This document shows positions 45,652 through 56,179 of a DNA stretch of 64,000 nucleotides, piece by piece (within the stretch, counting starts at the first letter, position 1; every line of letters starts with the position of its first letter). Both the position numbers and the translations under genes were made by a program. The stretch spans positions 12,100,001-12,164,000 of the forward strand of contig NC_053043.1 in the NCBI RefSeq assembly GCF_003473485.1. Direction: 5' to 3'. The notes beneath the pieces were generated by a model. It did not search any database and was not told the origin of the DNA. It saw only the letters and a list, made by a program, of their open reading frames with translations. This stretch comes from Medicago truncatula. Taxonomy: Eukaryota; Streptophyta; Magnoliopsida; Fabales; Fabaceae.

Positions 45652-45760
45652 ACAATGATCTCTCTTCTCCACAGCCCTGAATGGAGAATCTCATTTTGTC
45701 ATATGTATCGTGAGAATAATCGGTGGACTAACTTGTTAGCAAATCTGAGACACTCTTCTT
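45652..45760 (+). pseudogene. C-terminal end of RNase H-like domain
   Basis: The translation SPEWRISFCHMYRENNRWTN then LLAN matches the last strand and helix of plant RNase H-like domains (W-V-F-HVYRE-N-AD-LA), with the final catalytic aspartate replaced by asparagine. It continues the array piece cut by the LTR. Confidence 0.6.
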
Positions 45761-45769
45761 TAAAGGAAG

Positions 45770-46465
45770 AGATGAATAAAATGTGATTTGTTCCAATTGC
45801 AATGTTAACCTTGGCCATTCAAAATATTAAATGCATTTTTATTGGTGTGTTGTGAGTTGTTAGATCTTGCACAAACAGGCCAAATTTGGTCAAATGCATG
45901 AATACTTGAAAACTAAAATGCACGCAATCTAGGTCCAATAAAATGTCAATCATGTGTCAATGCACATTAGTTGAAAATGCGAATAACATATCTTAAGTTG
46001 GTTTAGTGGTGTTGGCTTAAAATCTTAGAGTGTGTTAGGTCTCGATTTTGATTTTTGATTTACCAATTTCGATGGATTTGATTGGCTTGTTAAAAAAAAA
46101 ACTAATAAAGGTATCAATGTTGGCAATCCTACATCAATATTAACACAATTGATAAGAGGAAAGTTGAAAAAACTGATGGGGAGATGTTGATTCCTTCAAC
46201 ATCCCTCAGTTGGTGAGAGTGAAACAATCTCAGCCACCAAAAGCATGTAAGAGCCATGACCTAGCTCTGAATTGAATTGTATCTTTTAGACCGACACTAG
46301 AATTCTAAATGTATCTTTGTTGACGTTGATGGAGATTTTATTGAAGTACTCATAATTATATTGAATGTGAGCACTTGACATTGCATGAGAGCAAAATCTA
46401 TTCCAAATCGTTCTCTCTTGTATTCTTTTACTATAACAATAACTATTATAATAAAATAAAGGTAG
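45770..46465. other. Unclassified array spacer
   Basis: No gene. A segment near 46200-46255 (agccaccaaaagcatgtaag) resembles RNase H-adjacent sequence at 39215 and 60860. Confidence 0.35.
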
Positions 46466-46735
46466 ATTAATACAGTTAATTGACAGCGGAATCCATAAAC
46501 CGATGAAGTAGGATTTCTATAATATTGATTTTATAAGAAAATGGATTTATAAAAAAGCTAATGAACAAGACGAGGGTACCCCGTAATGGAAAAAAGACGA
46601 AGATACAAAACAAACTTGGGAAGACATTACAAAATGGAGGAGGATTCAAGACCATCAATTTGACAGAACTGAAATTATCTCTCTTAACAAGAATCTCATC
46701 ACAACCATTCGCTTCACGCTGCACAGAAATTTGAG
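46466..46735 (+). repeat. Unrecognised conserved segment, copy 1
   Basis: This shares with 61100-61400 the run acagttaattgacagcggaa and a stretch whose conceptual translation is EDITKW...IQDHQFD, ISLNKN, ITTIRFT. I do not recognise the family. It may be a decayed coding exon. Confidence 0.5.
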
Positions 46736-46969
46736 CGTTATTTCAGATTAGAGAGAGAGTATGCTTCATCTTAGATACCACTTCTAATACAACTTGAGGG
46801 TCGACGTTAATGAAGAGAGAGGATATGGAAAGATCATGACAATGACGGAGATAATTAAAGCATTCTTAGCTAATATTTGTTCATGACACAAATAAAAACC
46901 CGTCCAGCCAATCGGGATTGAATAAATTATTAATGTAATAGCTTTTAGAAATGTGATGGTGGCACACAT

Positions 46970-47451
46970 ACTTTATTTTCCTGTCCCAATGACACTGTTC
47001 AAGTGCCACACCGCTGAAACTACCAACTTCTCTACCTTATCATTTGATCCGTTGTGTAGTTTCAAGTGGTGATGGTGTCTGAATAGTAGCATTGACAGTT
47101 TAAAATGTTCAATTTTTTTTTTGAAATCACAACTTTGATCCCTTTTTTTGGTGGAAATATCGTCCCTAGTTTCTTGGTTGCTAAGATTGGAGTTGATATT
47201 GGTGGAAATATGTTCTCTCAGCTTTGTTAACATTTTTCCATTTTCATGCAAGCTGTCTCTTTCTTTGATCTTGATAGTATTCAATTATTAAGTAAAAGTT
47301 GTCAAATTTTGCCAAATCTTTAAGGATAATCATATTATCTATCATGAACTTTAAATTATTCAATTTTTTATCATTTTATTCCATTTAAAATTTGTACTTC
47401 CATTGTTTATAACTAAATTGCTAAATATTTCCTTAAATTTGTTTACGCAGC
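46970..47451 (+). repeat. 3'-flank scrap plus FBT intron tail (unit 5)
   Basis: 46976-47140 repeats the end of the 3' flank (cctgtcccaatgacactgtt). From about 47145 it is FBT intron 1 tail (tttcttggttgctaagattg ... tttgtttacgcag), so a deletion joined the two. Confidence 0.65.
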
Positions 47452-48115
47452 TTTCTTGCAGGCACTGTCATGGCTAGCAATAGCAATCTCTCCATCAAGC
47501 ATATCTGTTTGTTGCTGAGATGGGTAAACAGCCTTAGTAATCTCTATATATCTTCTTAGCAATTTAGGCGCTTCAATAACTGAGCTAGCAAATGATGCCA
47601 TCGTTGCCAAGATGGGTAAACAGCCTCCGTCTTCAACCAAGCACTTTCAACTACCATCTTCCTCAGGCAACCTCCATTCATTTGTTTGGATAGCTTCCTC
47701 TTTAGGAGGAGTCCTCGGCAACCTTCTTGGTGGGATTTTCATCGGCCATCTCTCTCCACAATCCATGTTTATGGTTTTCAGCCTTCTCGTTGCTCTCCAA
47801 TTCTTCATAACCATTTTGGTTCGCGAAAGCTCTCTTGGACTCCCGAAGAATCCATCAATTGGGATAAAGAAACAGCTTTCAGAACTATCTGCCGTACTAA
47901 GAAAACCTGAAATCATGTATATGGTTTGCATTACCTTATGCAGTTATTCCCTTACTTAACGGAACCATGTTCTTTTACGAGACACAATACTTAAAAATCT
48001 ACTACTCGGTATTACGTATCTCCAAGGTTTTTGGTCAGGCAACAATGCTTCTACGGGGTGTTATATATAATCGATACTTGAAATCTATATCACCTAGGAA
48101 ACTGATATCAGCGAT
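47452..48115 (+). pseudogene. FBT exon 2, unit 5, scrambled and truncated
   Basis: After the acceptor the first 60 bp are normal. Then gttgctgagatgggtaaaca, which belongs about 90 bp downstream, is inserted and the order is scrambled. The main frame resumes at 47612 (MGKQPPSSTKHFQLPSSSGN) but ends after EIMYMVCITLCSYS, where about 15 bp have been lost and the frame shifts. The exon stops abruptly at the ATSAIQ codons and is joined to 3'-flank sequence. Confidence 0.85.
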
Positions 48116-48640
48116 GAAATTATATTGAAAAAGCGAACAATCTCATAGTTAAATATTGAGCCAACTTTTATATACCACTATTCTTTATGATCTCCGCCAC
48201 TTTTTTTCTCAACTTTGTTTCAATTCAATTATGAGATTTCTAAATATCAATTTAAGAATGCTTATGAGGTTGATTGTAAAGAATTTGCTGCGTTGGAAAA
48301 GTAATCTTATATGAGCAGTTGTCTGAAAATAATCTCAATTATTGGATCATTAGATGGTGGACATACATCAATTTTTTGAAATATGACTTTTAGTCCCACA
48401 TTGCTAGGAAAGAAACATAACACATGTGAAGTTGTTATATACAAGATTGCAAGTGAATTACTAACAATTGCAGTTTCACAGAGGTGCCTAGCCTATTGGC
48501 TATCGCTGTCCCAATGCCACCGTTCCCCTGTCATCTTTACTAGCGAAACTGCGGACTTCTCCGACTTTTTCATTTGATCGGTAGCAGTAGTTTTGGTGGT
48601 AATGTTGGCGTTGGATCAGTGGCGTTGGACGGTTTAAAAG
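48115..48640 (+). repeat. Shared 3' flank, copy 5
   Basis: This starts inside the flank (gaaattatattgaaaaagcg) because of the deletion. The part 48420-48620 is nearly the same as 31330-31540 (gtgcctagcctattggctat, cgaaactgcggacttctccg). Confidence 0.75.
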
Positions 48641-48689
48641 TCAAAAATTTCTTTAGACATCATAACCTTGATCATTTTCTTTTTTGATT

Positions 48690-49685
48690 TCATATTAGCT
48701 TGTTAGCACTCTATCTCAGGATAATTATTATGAAAAAGATTATATTATAGATAATAATGTAATGTAACTTGCCAAAAAACCAATTATTTGTATGGTCCAT
48801 CATTAATACTTATGAGTTATGTCTTCGTCTTGTTCTTGGTTGGTTATTCTGGATTCACTAGCTTCATTATATTTTCTTCTTAGAGACGGAATCTATGATC
48901 AAGACATGGTTGGTGATGCTTATTCTTTTCATGTCCGCAAACTATTTACAACAGTGTCTATGAGAAATATCAAGTAGTCTGTTTATCTTTGGAGACTCTC
49001 TATATGATTACAAACCTTATGGAATTGACTCCCCGATCGGAACAACCGGAAGATTTACCAATGGTCGAACTACAATTGACATAATAAGTAACATTCTTTC
49101 AGTTCAGCTCAAACTAAAGTCATTTCATTGATTATAGCTTGCCTTCTTGGATTTTAGAAATTCATTCCATCATTTGCAAACACTAATGGTTCAGACATAC
49201 TCAAAGATGTGAAATATGCATCCGAGGGAGCGGGAATTTGTATCGAGATAAGCATGATTAAATATAAATAAATCTTAGATTTTTTATTGTTCATTTTTAA
49301 CTTCAATTGGTTTGTCATAGTCACCAAACATGAGTACACTATCACGTCGACACCAATAATAATTTGAAAATTTACATAATTAAATGTAACCACACAATTC
49401 TTAAAAAAAAAAAAAAGAATTTAACCATAGTGCCACACGGGTCACGGTCATCTCTGTAACAAATACTAACACGTGTCGAATACCATACACATGAATCATA
49501 AATACCGGTGCTACAAAATGTATGTTACATTGCTCATACATGTCACCAAATTAACATATGTCCATACAAATCACCGAATTATAGTTTCTGAAATTGCTAC
49601 CAGACTTGGAAGTATTGAAAAAACTGAGCAATACCTTACCAAATGTTTGTGTTATGTAAATATAGGATGTAATATTACATAAACA
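48690..49685 (+). pseudogene. GDSL esterase/lipase pseudogene 5 (three exon remnants)
   Basis: Exon 1 reads LFIFGDSLYD directly joined in frame to YKPYGIDSPIGTTGRFTNGR (36 bp lost), the best preserved GDS block of the array. Exon 2 reads KFIPSFANTNGSDILKDVKY after a stop. Exon 3 reads VSEIATRLGSIEKTEQYLTK, then CLCYVNIGCN. The 3' half of the gene, with the catalytic DxxH, is absent. Confidence 0.8.
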
Positions 49686-49889
49686 AATTAATGAAATTTT
49701 ATTCTGTTGAGAATATATATGCTACAATGTTAAAAACAGAAATGTATTCATTAAATGTGGATAACTTTATCTTTTTCTTTATAATTATCATTTAGTTTTA
49801 CTAAGGGCATCCATAATGGTAACTGTTTTAACTATGAGTGCTGCTATATTGCAGGAGGGCCACAACAAACGAAATCGTACGACTTGTTA

Positions 49890-50235
49890 AACAAGAAACA
49901 ACTTTCAGAACTATCGGTTGCACTAAGAAAACCCAAAATCGCTTATTAAATCTCATGGTTTGCATTATCTTATGCAGTTATTCCCTTACTTAACGGAACC
50001 ATGTAATGTTCTTTTACAGACACAATACTTGAAAATCGCCTCCTTCGGTATTAGGCATCCAAGGTTTTTTGTCAAGCAACAATGCTTCTATGGGGTGTTA
50101 TATATATAATTCATACCGGAAATTTGTCTTACCGAGGAAACTGATATCGGCGACTCAAGTGTAAAGACTAATCAATGCCAATATTTTGGTCATCATGCAT
50201 ATGTAAAAATAAAAGACAAGCGGAAAGATTAATTA
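49890..50235 (+). pseudogene. FBT exon 2 fragment, unit 6
   Basis: It has the same start (aagaaacaactttcagaact) and the same internal deletion (gcgactcaagtgtaaagact) as the fragment at 37125, plus extra indels, so both derive from one already-truncated copy. Confidence 0.85.
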
Positions 50236-50240
50236 ACGTA

Positions 50241-50419
50241 GAAAAATGATATTTGTACAACCACTTTGTAACAATTTTTTGATAATTTTCTCTTCACATT
50301 ATCTTCTTATTCTTTCTCTTCCTTTTCTCTCTCCATTGATTTTAACCAATGAAAAGAGAGAAAAAAGAAGTTGTCACCAAAAGTTGTGGTATCAATTGGT
50401 TGTTCAAATATCACTACTC
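50241..50419. mobile_element. MULE-type MITE
   Basis: The ends are GAAAAATGATATTTGTACAA and the complement of GAGTAGTGATATTTGAACAA. The 9-bp flanks attaacgta (50232-50240) and attaatgta (50420-50428) differ at one base. The same site is empty after the stop codon of the other units (near 30776, 34965, 42329). Confidence 0.88.
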
Positions 50420-51310
50420 ATTAATGTAATAGCTTTTAGAAATGTGTTAGTGATTTAAGGTGTCGAGCAAATTGTGTTCCATTTTTCAGAAGCGTGGTTT
50501 ATGTTGGTGCGAGGTTTTTTCCAATAGGATTGTAATTTTCTAAAGTCATGTTTAGCGAATGTTTGGTGAAAAAAAATGTGCAGTCAATGTTTTACAGAAA
50601 AAAAGCAATGCCAATTAAGTGGTTAGAGAAGGCACGCATACCTTATTTCTCAGTAGAATTTTTGAAATATGTAATGCTGCTTCAAGGCAGAAGGTTTGAA
50701 ATCGTATTGAAAAGTGAATAATCTAACAGAGTTAAAAATTGAGTCAACTTTTATATACTACGATTCTATATGGTCTTTGCCATTTTTTTCCTCAACTTTG
50801 TTTCAATTCAATTATGATATTTCTAAATATCAATTTAAGAATGCTTATGTAACTTATAATATGAGGTTGATTATAAAGAATTTGCTACGTTGGAAAATTG
50901 ATCTTATACAAGTAGTTGTCTGAAAATAATCTCAATTATTGGAACATAAGAGGGTGGACATTGCAAGTAAGTAGTACTAATATGTTACTACAAGTGTGAA
51001 GTGAGGTGTAAAAGTTGAGTATAAAATGGCTTTTAGTCCCACATTGCTACCAAAGAAACATAACACATGTGAAGTTGTTCTATATAAGATAAGATGACTA
51101 CAAACATTTGCAATTGCACAGAGAAGTCTATTGGCTATCACTGTCTCAATGACACTGTTCAAGCCACCTTGACCATCAGAACTGTCGATTTCTTCGACTT
51201 AACATTTAATTGGTAGTATAGTTTTGGTGGTCTTTGTCTTGCTCAGTCACATTGGACGATGGTTTAAAAAGTTCAGAAAATTCTTTAGAAATCACAACTT
51301 TGCTATTGTA
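50420..51310 (+). repeat. Shared 3' flank, copy 6
   Basis: Same family as 30776-31560 (gtgatttaaggtgtcgagca, acagagttaaaaattgagtc, ggcttttagtcccacattgc). It ends at the MULE-like insertion. Confidence 0.75.
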
Positions 51311-51319
51311 TTTTTTTTT

Positions 51320-52728
51320 GGATTAAAATATGTTTTTGGTCCCTACAAATATAACGAATTTGAGTTTTGGTCCCTACAAATATAGGGAATTTGAGTTTTG
51401 GTCACTGGTAAAATAAAAATTTGAATTTCATTTATGCAAAATTTTTTGTTTTTTAAAATAGTTCTTAGTCCTACTTTATTGATGATTTGGCCCATTTTTG
51501 CATATGGCAGGTGCTGACTGTATTATCCTGTACATGTGGCACAAAAGTGGCATTTTACATTATTTTAAATATTTTAAAATCGTTTTAATTCATAGAAAAT
51601 TAGTTTTTCTTAAAAAATACATTTAATTTTTAATTGAAATAAATAACCAGAACATGGTTCTTTGGATTCCGTTTTTCTTCTTCTTCATCAACACGGCGGC
51701 GAATGACGGTGACGACATGGTGATGGAAGAGAGTCTCGTGAGAAGGAGAGTGAGAACAGCCACATGGTTTGGTGGTTATGGGGGTTTGTGTTGTTCGGCC
51801 CTTCATCTATTGATGCAGGTTTTTGTAATGTGAGGGTTTGTGTTGTTACAACGCTAATTTCTTCCATTTTGTTGTATTTTTTTCCTACATAGTCCGCTTG
51901 TTATAGTATGCAGGGGGCTTCATTTTGTTATATCAGCTTGCTAGTTTGCAATTCTGGTTTTGCCCCTTCCCTTGCTGCTTCTGATTTTTTTATAGGTTTG
52001 AATTTGTAAGAAGATGAATTGGATTTAAATTTTAGAGAAATTTAGGTTTAATGAATGAAAGAATGAATTTTCTTCAACTTTTAGTCCATATAAAATTTTC
52101 AATCACTACTTTTGGTGCCTATTTTTAATATAATTTTTGTATTTTTTTAATAAAATTATATAAAAATGTGTAAAATATTCTAAAACAAATTCCCAAAAAA
52201 AATTAGAAATTTTTAACAAATCATAAATTAAATATGAATTGTTAACCTTAATACATATAAAAAATCATATTAAATTCATGTTTCGTTAAAAAATTCTAAA
52301 TTTTTTTGGGAGAGATTCTTAAAATATTATGATATTTTCTGCATAATTTTATTCAAAAATATGAATTCTACATATAATTTTACTTTAAAGGAGGGACCAT
52401 AAGTGAAGATTGATAATTTTAGAGGGACTAAAAGTTGAAGAAATTTTTTAGAGGGACTAAAACGAAAAAGTTGACATATTTATAGGGACCAAAAACATAT
52501 TTAACCCTTTTAAAAACGATTTTTAAATAAGTGAATTACCACGTATGCATGATTACATGGTCAACAACTGCTATGTAGACTAAAATGTGTTACATCAGCA
52601 ATAAAGTGGGGTCAAAGACTATTTTAAAAAACAAAAAATTTTGCATGGATGTTTTTCAAATATTTTTTTTACTAGAAACAAAAACTTAAATTCGCTATAT
52701 TTGCAGGGATCAAAAGCATATTTTAGCC
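51320..52728. mobile_element. MULE-like element with long inverted repeats
   Basis: The ends GGATTAAAATATGTTTTTGG and, complemented, GGCTAAAATATGCTTTTGA continue as imperfect inverted repeats of about 200 bp (51320-51540 versus 52520-52728). A second inverted pair (around 52075 and 52400-52507, ending GGGTTAAATATG when complemented) suggests a smaller element nested inside. T-rich flanks prevent a firm target duplication. The core 51655-51900 is less AT-rich (cacggcggcgaatgacggtg) and may be captured host sequence. Confidence 0.7.
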
Positions 52729-52806
52729 TATATTTTTTTCGCTTTCAGATTAGATAGTTAGGACTATAAAAATTATTATGAAATATATATAGATATCTAT
52801 ACTATA

Positions 52807-53514
52807 TAGGGGTGGGAATGAGTCGGGCTTTGCTTAAATAGGCTAGGCCTAGTTGAAAAAACTAAAGCCTAAGCCTTACCTTTTGCCTGTCAAAGGCTTT
52901 ATTTTAAGTCTGGCTTGGCCTTTTTAAAAGTATGGTCTGACCTATTAGCCTGACTAAAAATCTAGTTTGTGTTACAAATTTCAAACAAAGTCTTTTCATC
53001 AAATTTTTTTTCCTTTCAATTTGTACAATATACTTAATATAAAGACAAACATTAATTAGATACAAATTAAACTAATAAAACAGAATTGTAAAATTTATTG
53101 ATGTGAGTACCGTGTGTTATCTTTTAATTTTTGGTGGTTGGTAATTGGTGTGAGTAACGCTTGCCTCGTTAGATGAAGTTTATTTTATGTACGAGGGAAA
53201 TACGAAGAGTTGTGTTGTATCCCAAATACAAAATAAATAAAAAAACTGAAAAATAATTGTGGTATGAGAATTTGAAGGATATTCTTTTTGATATATATAT
53301 ATAAATATAAATATAAATAATAAATATGGAAAAATGTAATATACTCGTATACAAGCCGGTCTGATAGCTTGATAGGCTTTTTAATAAGCTTAAGCCCGGC
53401 CTAATTAAATTAATAGGCTTTTTAAAAAGCTCAAACTTAACCCATTTATTAACCAGGCTTTTGTAGGTCGGGCCATAGGCCCCTGACGAACGGCATGGCC
53501 TATTCCCACCCTTA
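52807..53514. mobile_element. hAT-like element with perfect 8-bp duplication
   Basis: This 708-bp element has termini TAGGGGTGGGAATGAGTCGG and GGCCTATTCCCACCCTTA. It is flanked by atactata on both sides (52799-52806 and 53515-53522). It is of the same family as 619-1949 and 17746-18272. It is AT-rich inside, with a (ta)n run near 53290, and non-coding. Confidence 0.9.
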
Positions 53515-53522
53515 ATACTATA

Positions 53523-54084
53523 TATAAAGAAAATAACTCATTTCAGCTCTTTTGACCTGACTTTTTTCTTTTTTCAAATATACCATCATTTTTTAATACA
53601 AATAACACTTGTAACAAATAGATAAGAATACATTTAAATATTTAAAAAGAATGTAGCGAACCTGATATGATAGTATATATATGTCCATTTTTTTGTGTGC
53701 TTAATCATTTAAAAAGTGTAACAAAGTAGATTAGTATATCTATGCTTACTTTTTCATTATCCTAATTATACTCTTAAACAACTTTTTCTATAATAAAGAT
53801 TGTTGTTGGTGTCATTAAAAAAAGAATTTAGATTATATTTTTTGTTATATTGTTGGTGTCATTTAAATATATAATCATTTTTTTTTGAAGGAATTTAAAT
53901 ATATAATCATGTTTAGTTTGCTTTTTTTTTTTTTTTTTTTGACAAGTGTTTGCTTTGTTATACCTTAAAATTAACAAACATTTATATTTTTAGTTTTAAT
54001 CAAAATTAAAATTTCATTAAAAAAAAAAAAAAAACATCGTTCATACTTTTCAAACGTTAACGTAATCTTTTCACAAGTATAGAT
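53523..54084. other. AT-rich spacer, nothing recognised
   Basis: This has long A and T tracts (for example near 53925 and 54020) and no gene or definable repeat. Confidence 0.4.
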
Positions 54085-54570
54085 AATACTGTTATGTAAC
54101 TTGCCCAAAAATCCAATTTTTCTTAATAATGTGGTCTATCATTCATACTTATGTCTTCTTCTTGTTCTTGGTTGGTTTTCCGGCCTTTTCTTAGAGTCGA
54201 AATCTATGTTCAAGATATGGTTTGTGATGTTATTCTTTTTTCATGTCTGCAAACTATTTACAACATTGTGCCTATGGGAAATACCGAAGAATCTAGTGTG
54301 TTTTAAAACAACAATAAACCTTTATACCTTTGCAGAATCCAATTACAAACCTTATGGAATTGACACTCTGATCGGCGCAAAAATTTACCAATGATCGAAC
54401 TGCAATTCACATAATAAGTAACATCCTTACAACTTAACTAAATTATTGTTATCTCTATATGATATGATTCAACTCAAACTAAAGTCATTTCATTGACTAC
54501 AACTCGCCTTCTTGGATTGGTTTGCAAAAACACTAATGGTTTAGACATACTTAAAGGTGTGAACACTAAT
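54085..54570 (+). pseudogene. GDSL esterase/lipase pseudogene 6, 5' part
   Basis: Exon 1 has lost the GDS block but keeps TFAESNYKPYGIDTLIGA; exon 2 keeps NTNGLDILKGVN. The gene's sequence continues beyond a transposon-like insertion at about 56060. Confidence 0.7.
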
Positions 54571-54639
54571 ACATCGACCTTGATAATAATTTAAAAATTG
54601 ACATAATTAAATGTAATCTAACAATTCTTAAAAAAAAAT

Positions 54640-55975
54640 TAACAACTGATAATGAATTGAACGAGTTCGAAAATAGTTTGAGACTCAATTCGGTAATTAA
54701 TTCGTTGAATTTGATTCGTCAACTAAATGAATCGAACTTGAGTTGAAAATTAAATTCGTTAAACAAATAAGTTAAACTTAAACTATGTATAGTTCGACTC
54801 GTTTGCTTCATAAACTATTAGTTTTTAGATATTCAACATTTAGAAATCTCACAGTTGTAAACACTTATTATTATTATTGCTTGTGTACCAGGTCTGATAT
54901 TGTAAATTAATTAATTAAAAAAGAAGAAGATTGGGATTGTAGTTCATTTCTAATGGAAGAACAGAATTCCGTAAAAAGAAATGATATATGTACAATCATT
55001 TTCTAACAATTTTTGTGACAACTTTCTCTCATATCCACATTATATTTTTACTTTCTCTTTCTATTGCTTTGATTTTCGTGTCAATACATGATTTTCTTTG
55101 TAAAAAGATGGTTGTCCATGTGGTTGTCAATCACATTGATGTTCAAATAACATTGCTCTTCTGTAAAAACAATAAAATAAGGAAAAAGCAAAGGCAAGAA
55201 AATTTGACTTCTGTCTTAGTCGCACATCGTCTGAAATTAAGTACTACCGATTGCCCAATTGTTATAAAAGGTTTTTTATTCGATAAATTCTATGGTATAC
55301 CCAACAATTTGAGTGTATTGGTACATGAAATTATTAAATTAATAATTAAACGAGTTGTTCTTTTGAAGAAAAAGAACTGTTTTCTATCATTGACAATTAC
55401 AATAATTAAATCGTATTTATCAAAAGCGACGACGAAATAAAATTTATTTTTTTTGAATTTTTGTTACATATAACAAAGAATATTGATTAGTTTTTATGAG
55501 AAAATGTAAAAAATTTAATATAATTCTTATAAACAATGAAATGATGTTTTTTCTTATAAAATGATGTTTTCTAAAATATAAATATTGATAAATAACTCTT
55601 TACTTCATAAAATAATCGTTAATTATAAATTTTTGAAGTAGGAGTACCGGTACACCTCAATTTATGAGGTGTAACGTAGAAGTATCCTATTCATTCACCA
55701 AATGAATAATAATCAACTAAGAAAGTAAGGTCATATTTTTTCCGTTACAACGGGTCTTTAGTTTTACAAAACACCTTGCTAATATAATGTTTTTTTTTTG
55801 TTCATTTGATTCTTTAATTGAACATATCGAGCTGAGAATGAACTCGAGTTAAATCTTGAGCCGAACTAAATTTTACCGAGTTCAAATAAGTTTGAAGTTT
55901 GACTAAGCTCGACTCAATTTTGCAAATTAAAAAAACTTTGACTTAGCTCGACTCATTTTCACATTTCCAACCTTA
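54640..55975. mobile_element. Transposon-like insertion in GDSL pseudogene 6
   Basis: It interrupts array sequence: before it aattcttaaaaaaaaattaa, after it gagtcagggtctaggtcatg, contiguous in the copy at 36610-36660. Both ends are rich in gaactcgag/ctcgactc motifs in opposite orientation (54650-54800 and 55820-55960). The inner part near 54970-55140 resembles the MITE at 50241. Open frame 54988-55440 (150 codons) has no recognisable domain. Exact termini are not defined. Confidence 0.55.
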
Positions 55976-56029
55976 ATGAGTCAGGGTCTAGGTCATGTCG
56001 GTATCAAATACAAAATTTTGTTACATTGC

Positions 56030-56175
56030 TCATACAACCAAATTAACATTATGCTCGTACAAGCTTAGTACGGAATCTGAAATTGCTATCAGACTTGGAG
56101 GTCTTGAAAAAACTCAGCAATAACTTAACAAATGCTTGTGTTATTTAATATAAAATGTAAGTATTACAGTATAAA
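56030..56175 (+). pseudogene. GDSL lipase exon 3 remnant (pseudogene 6)
   Basis: ESEIAIRLGGLEKTQQ followed by a stop, matching exon 3 of the copies at 36805 and 49570. This ends the array unit. Confidence 0.65.
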
Positions 56176-56179
56176 CTAG

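Noticed and set aside
54988-55440. 150-codon plus-strand gene
   Set aside because: Lies inside a transposon-like insertion, AT-driven composition, no recognisable domain.
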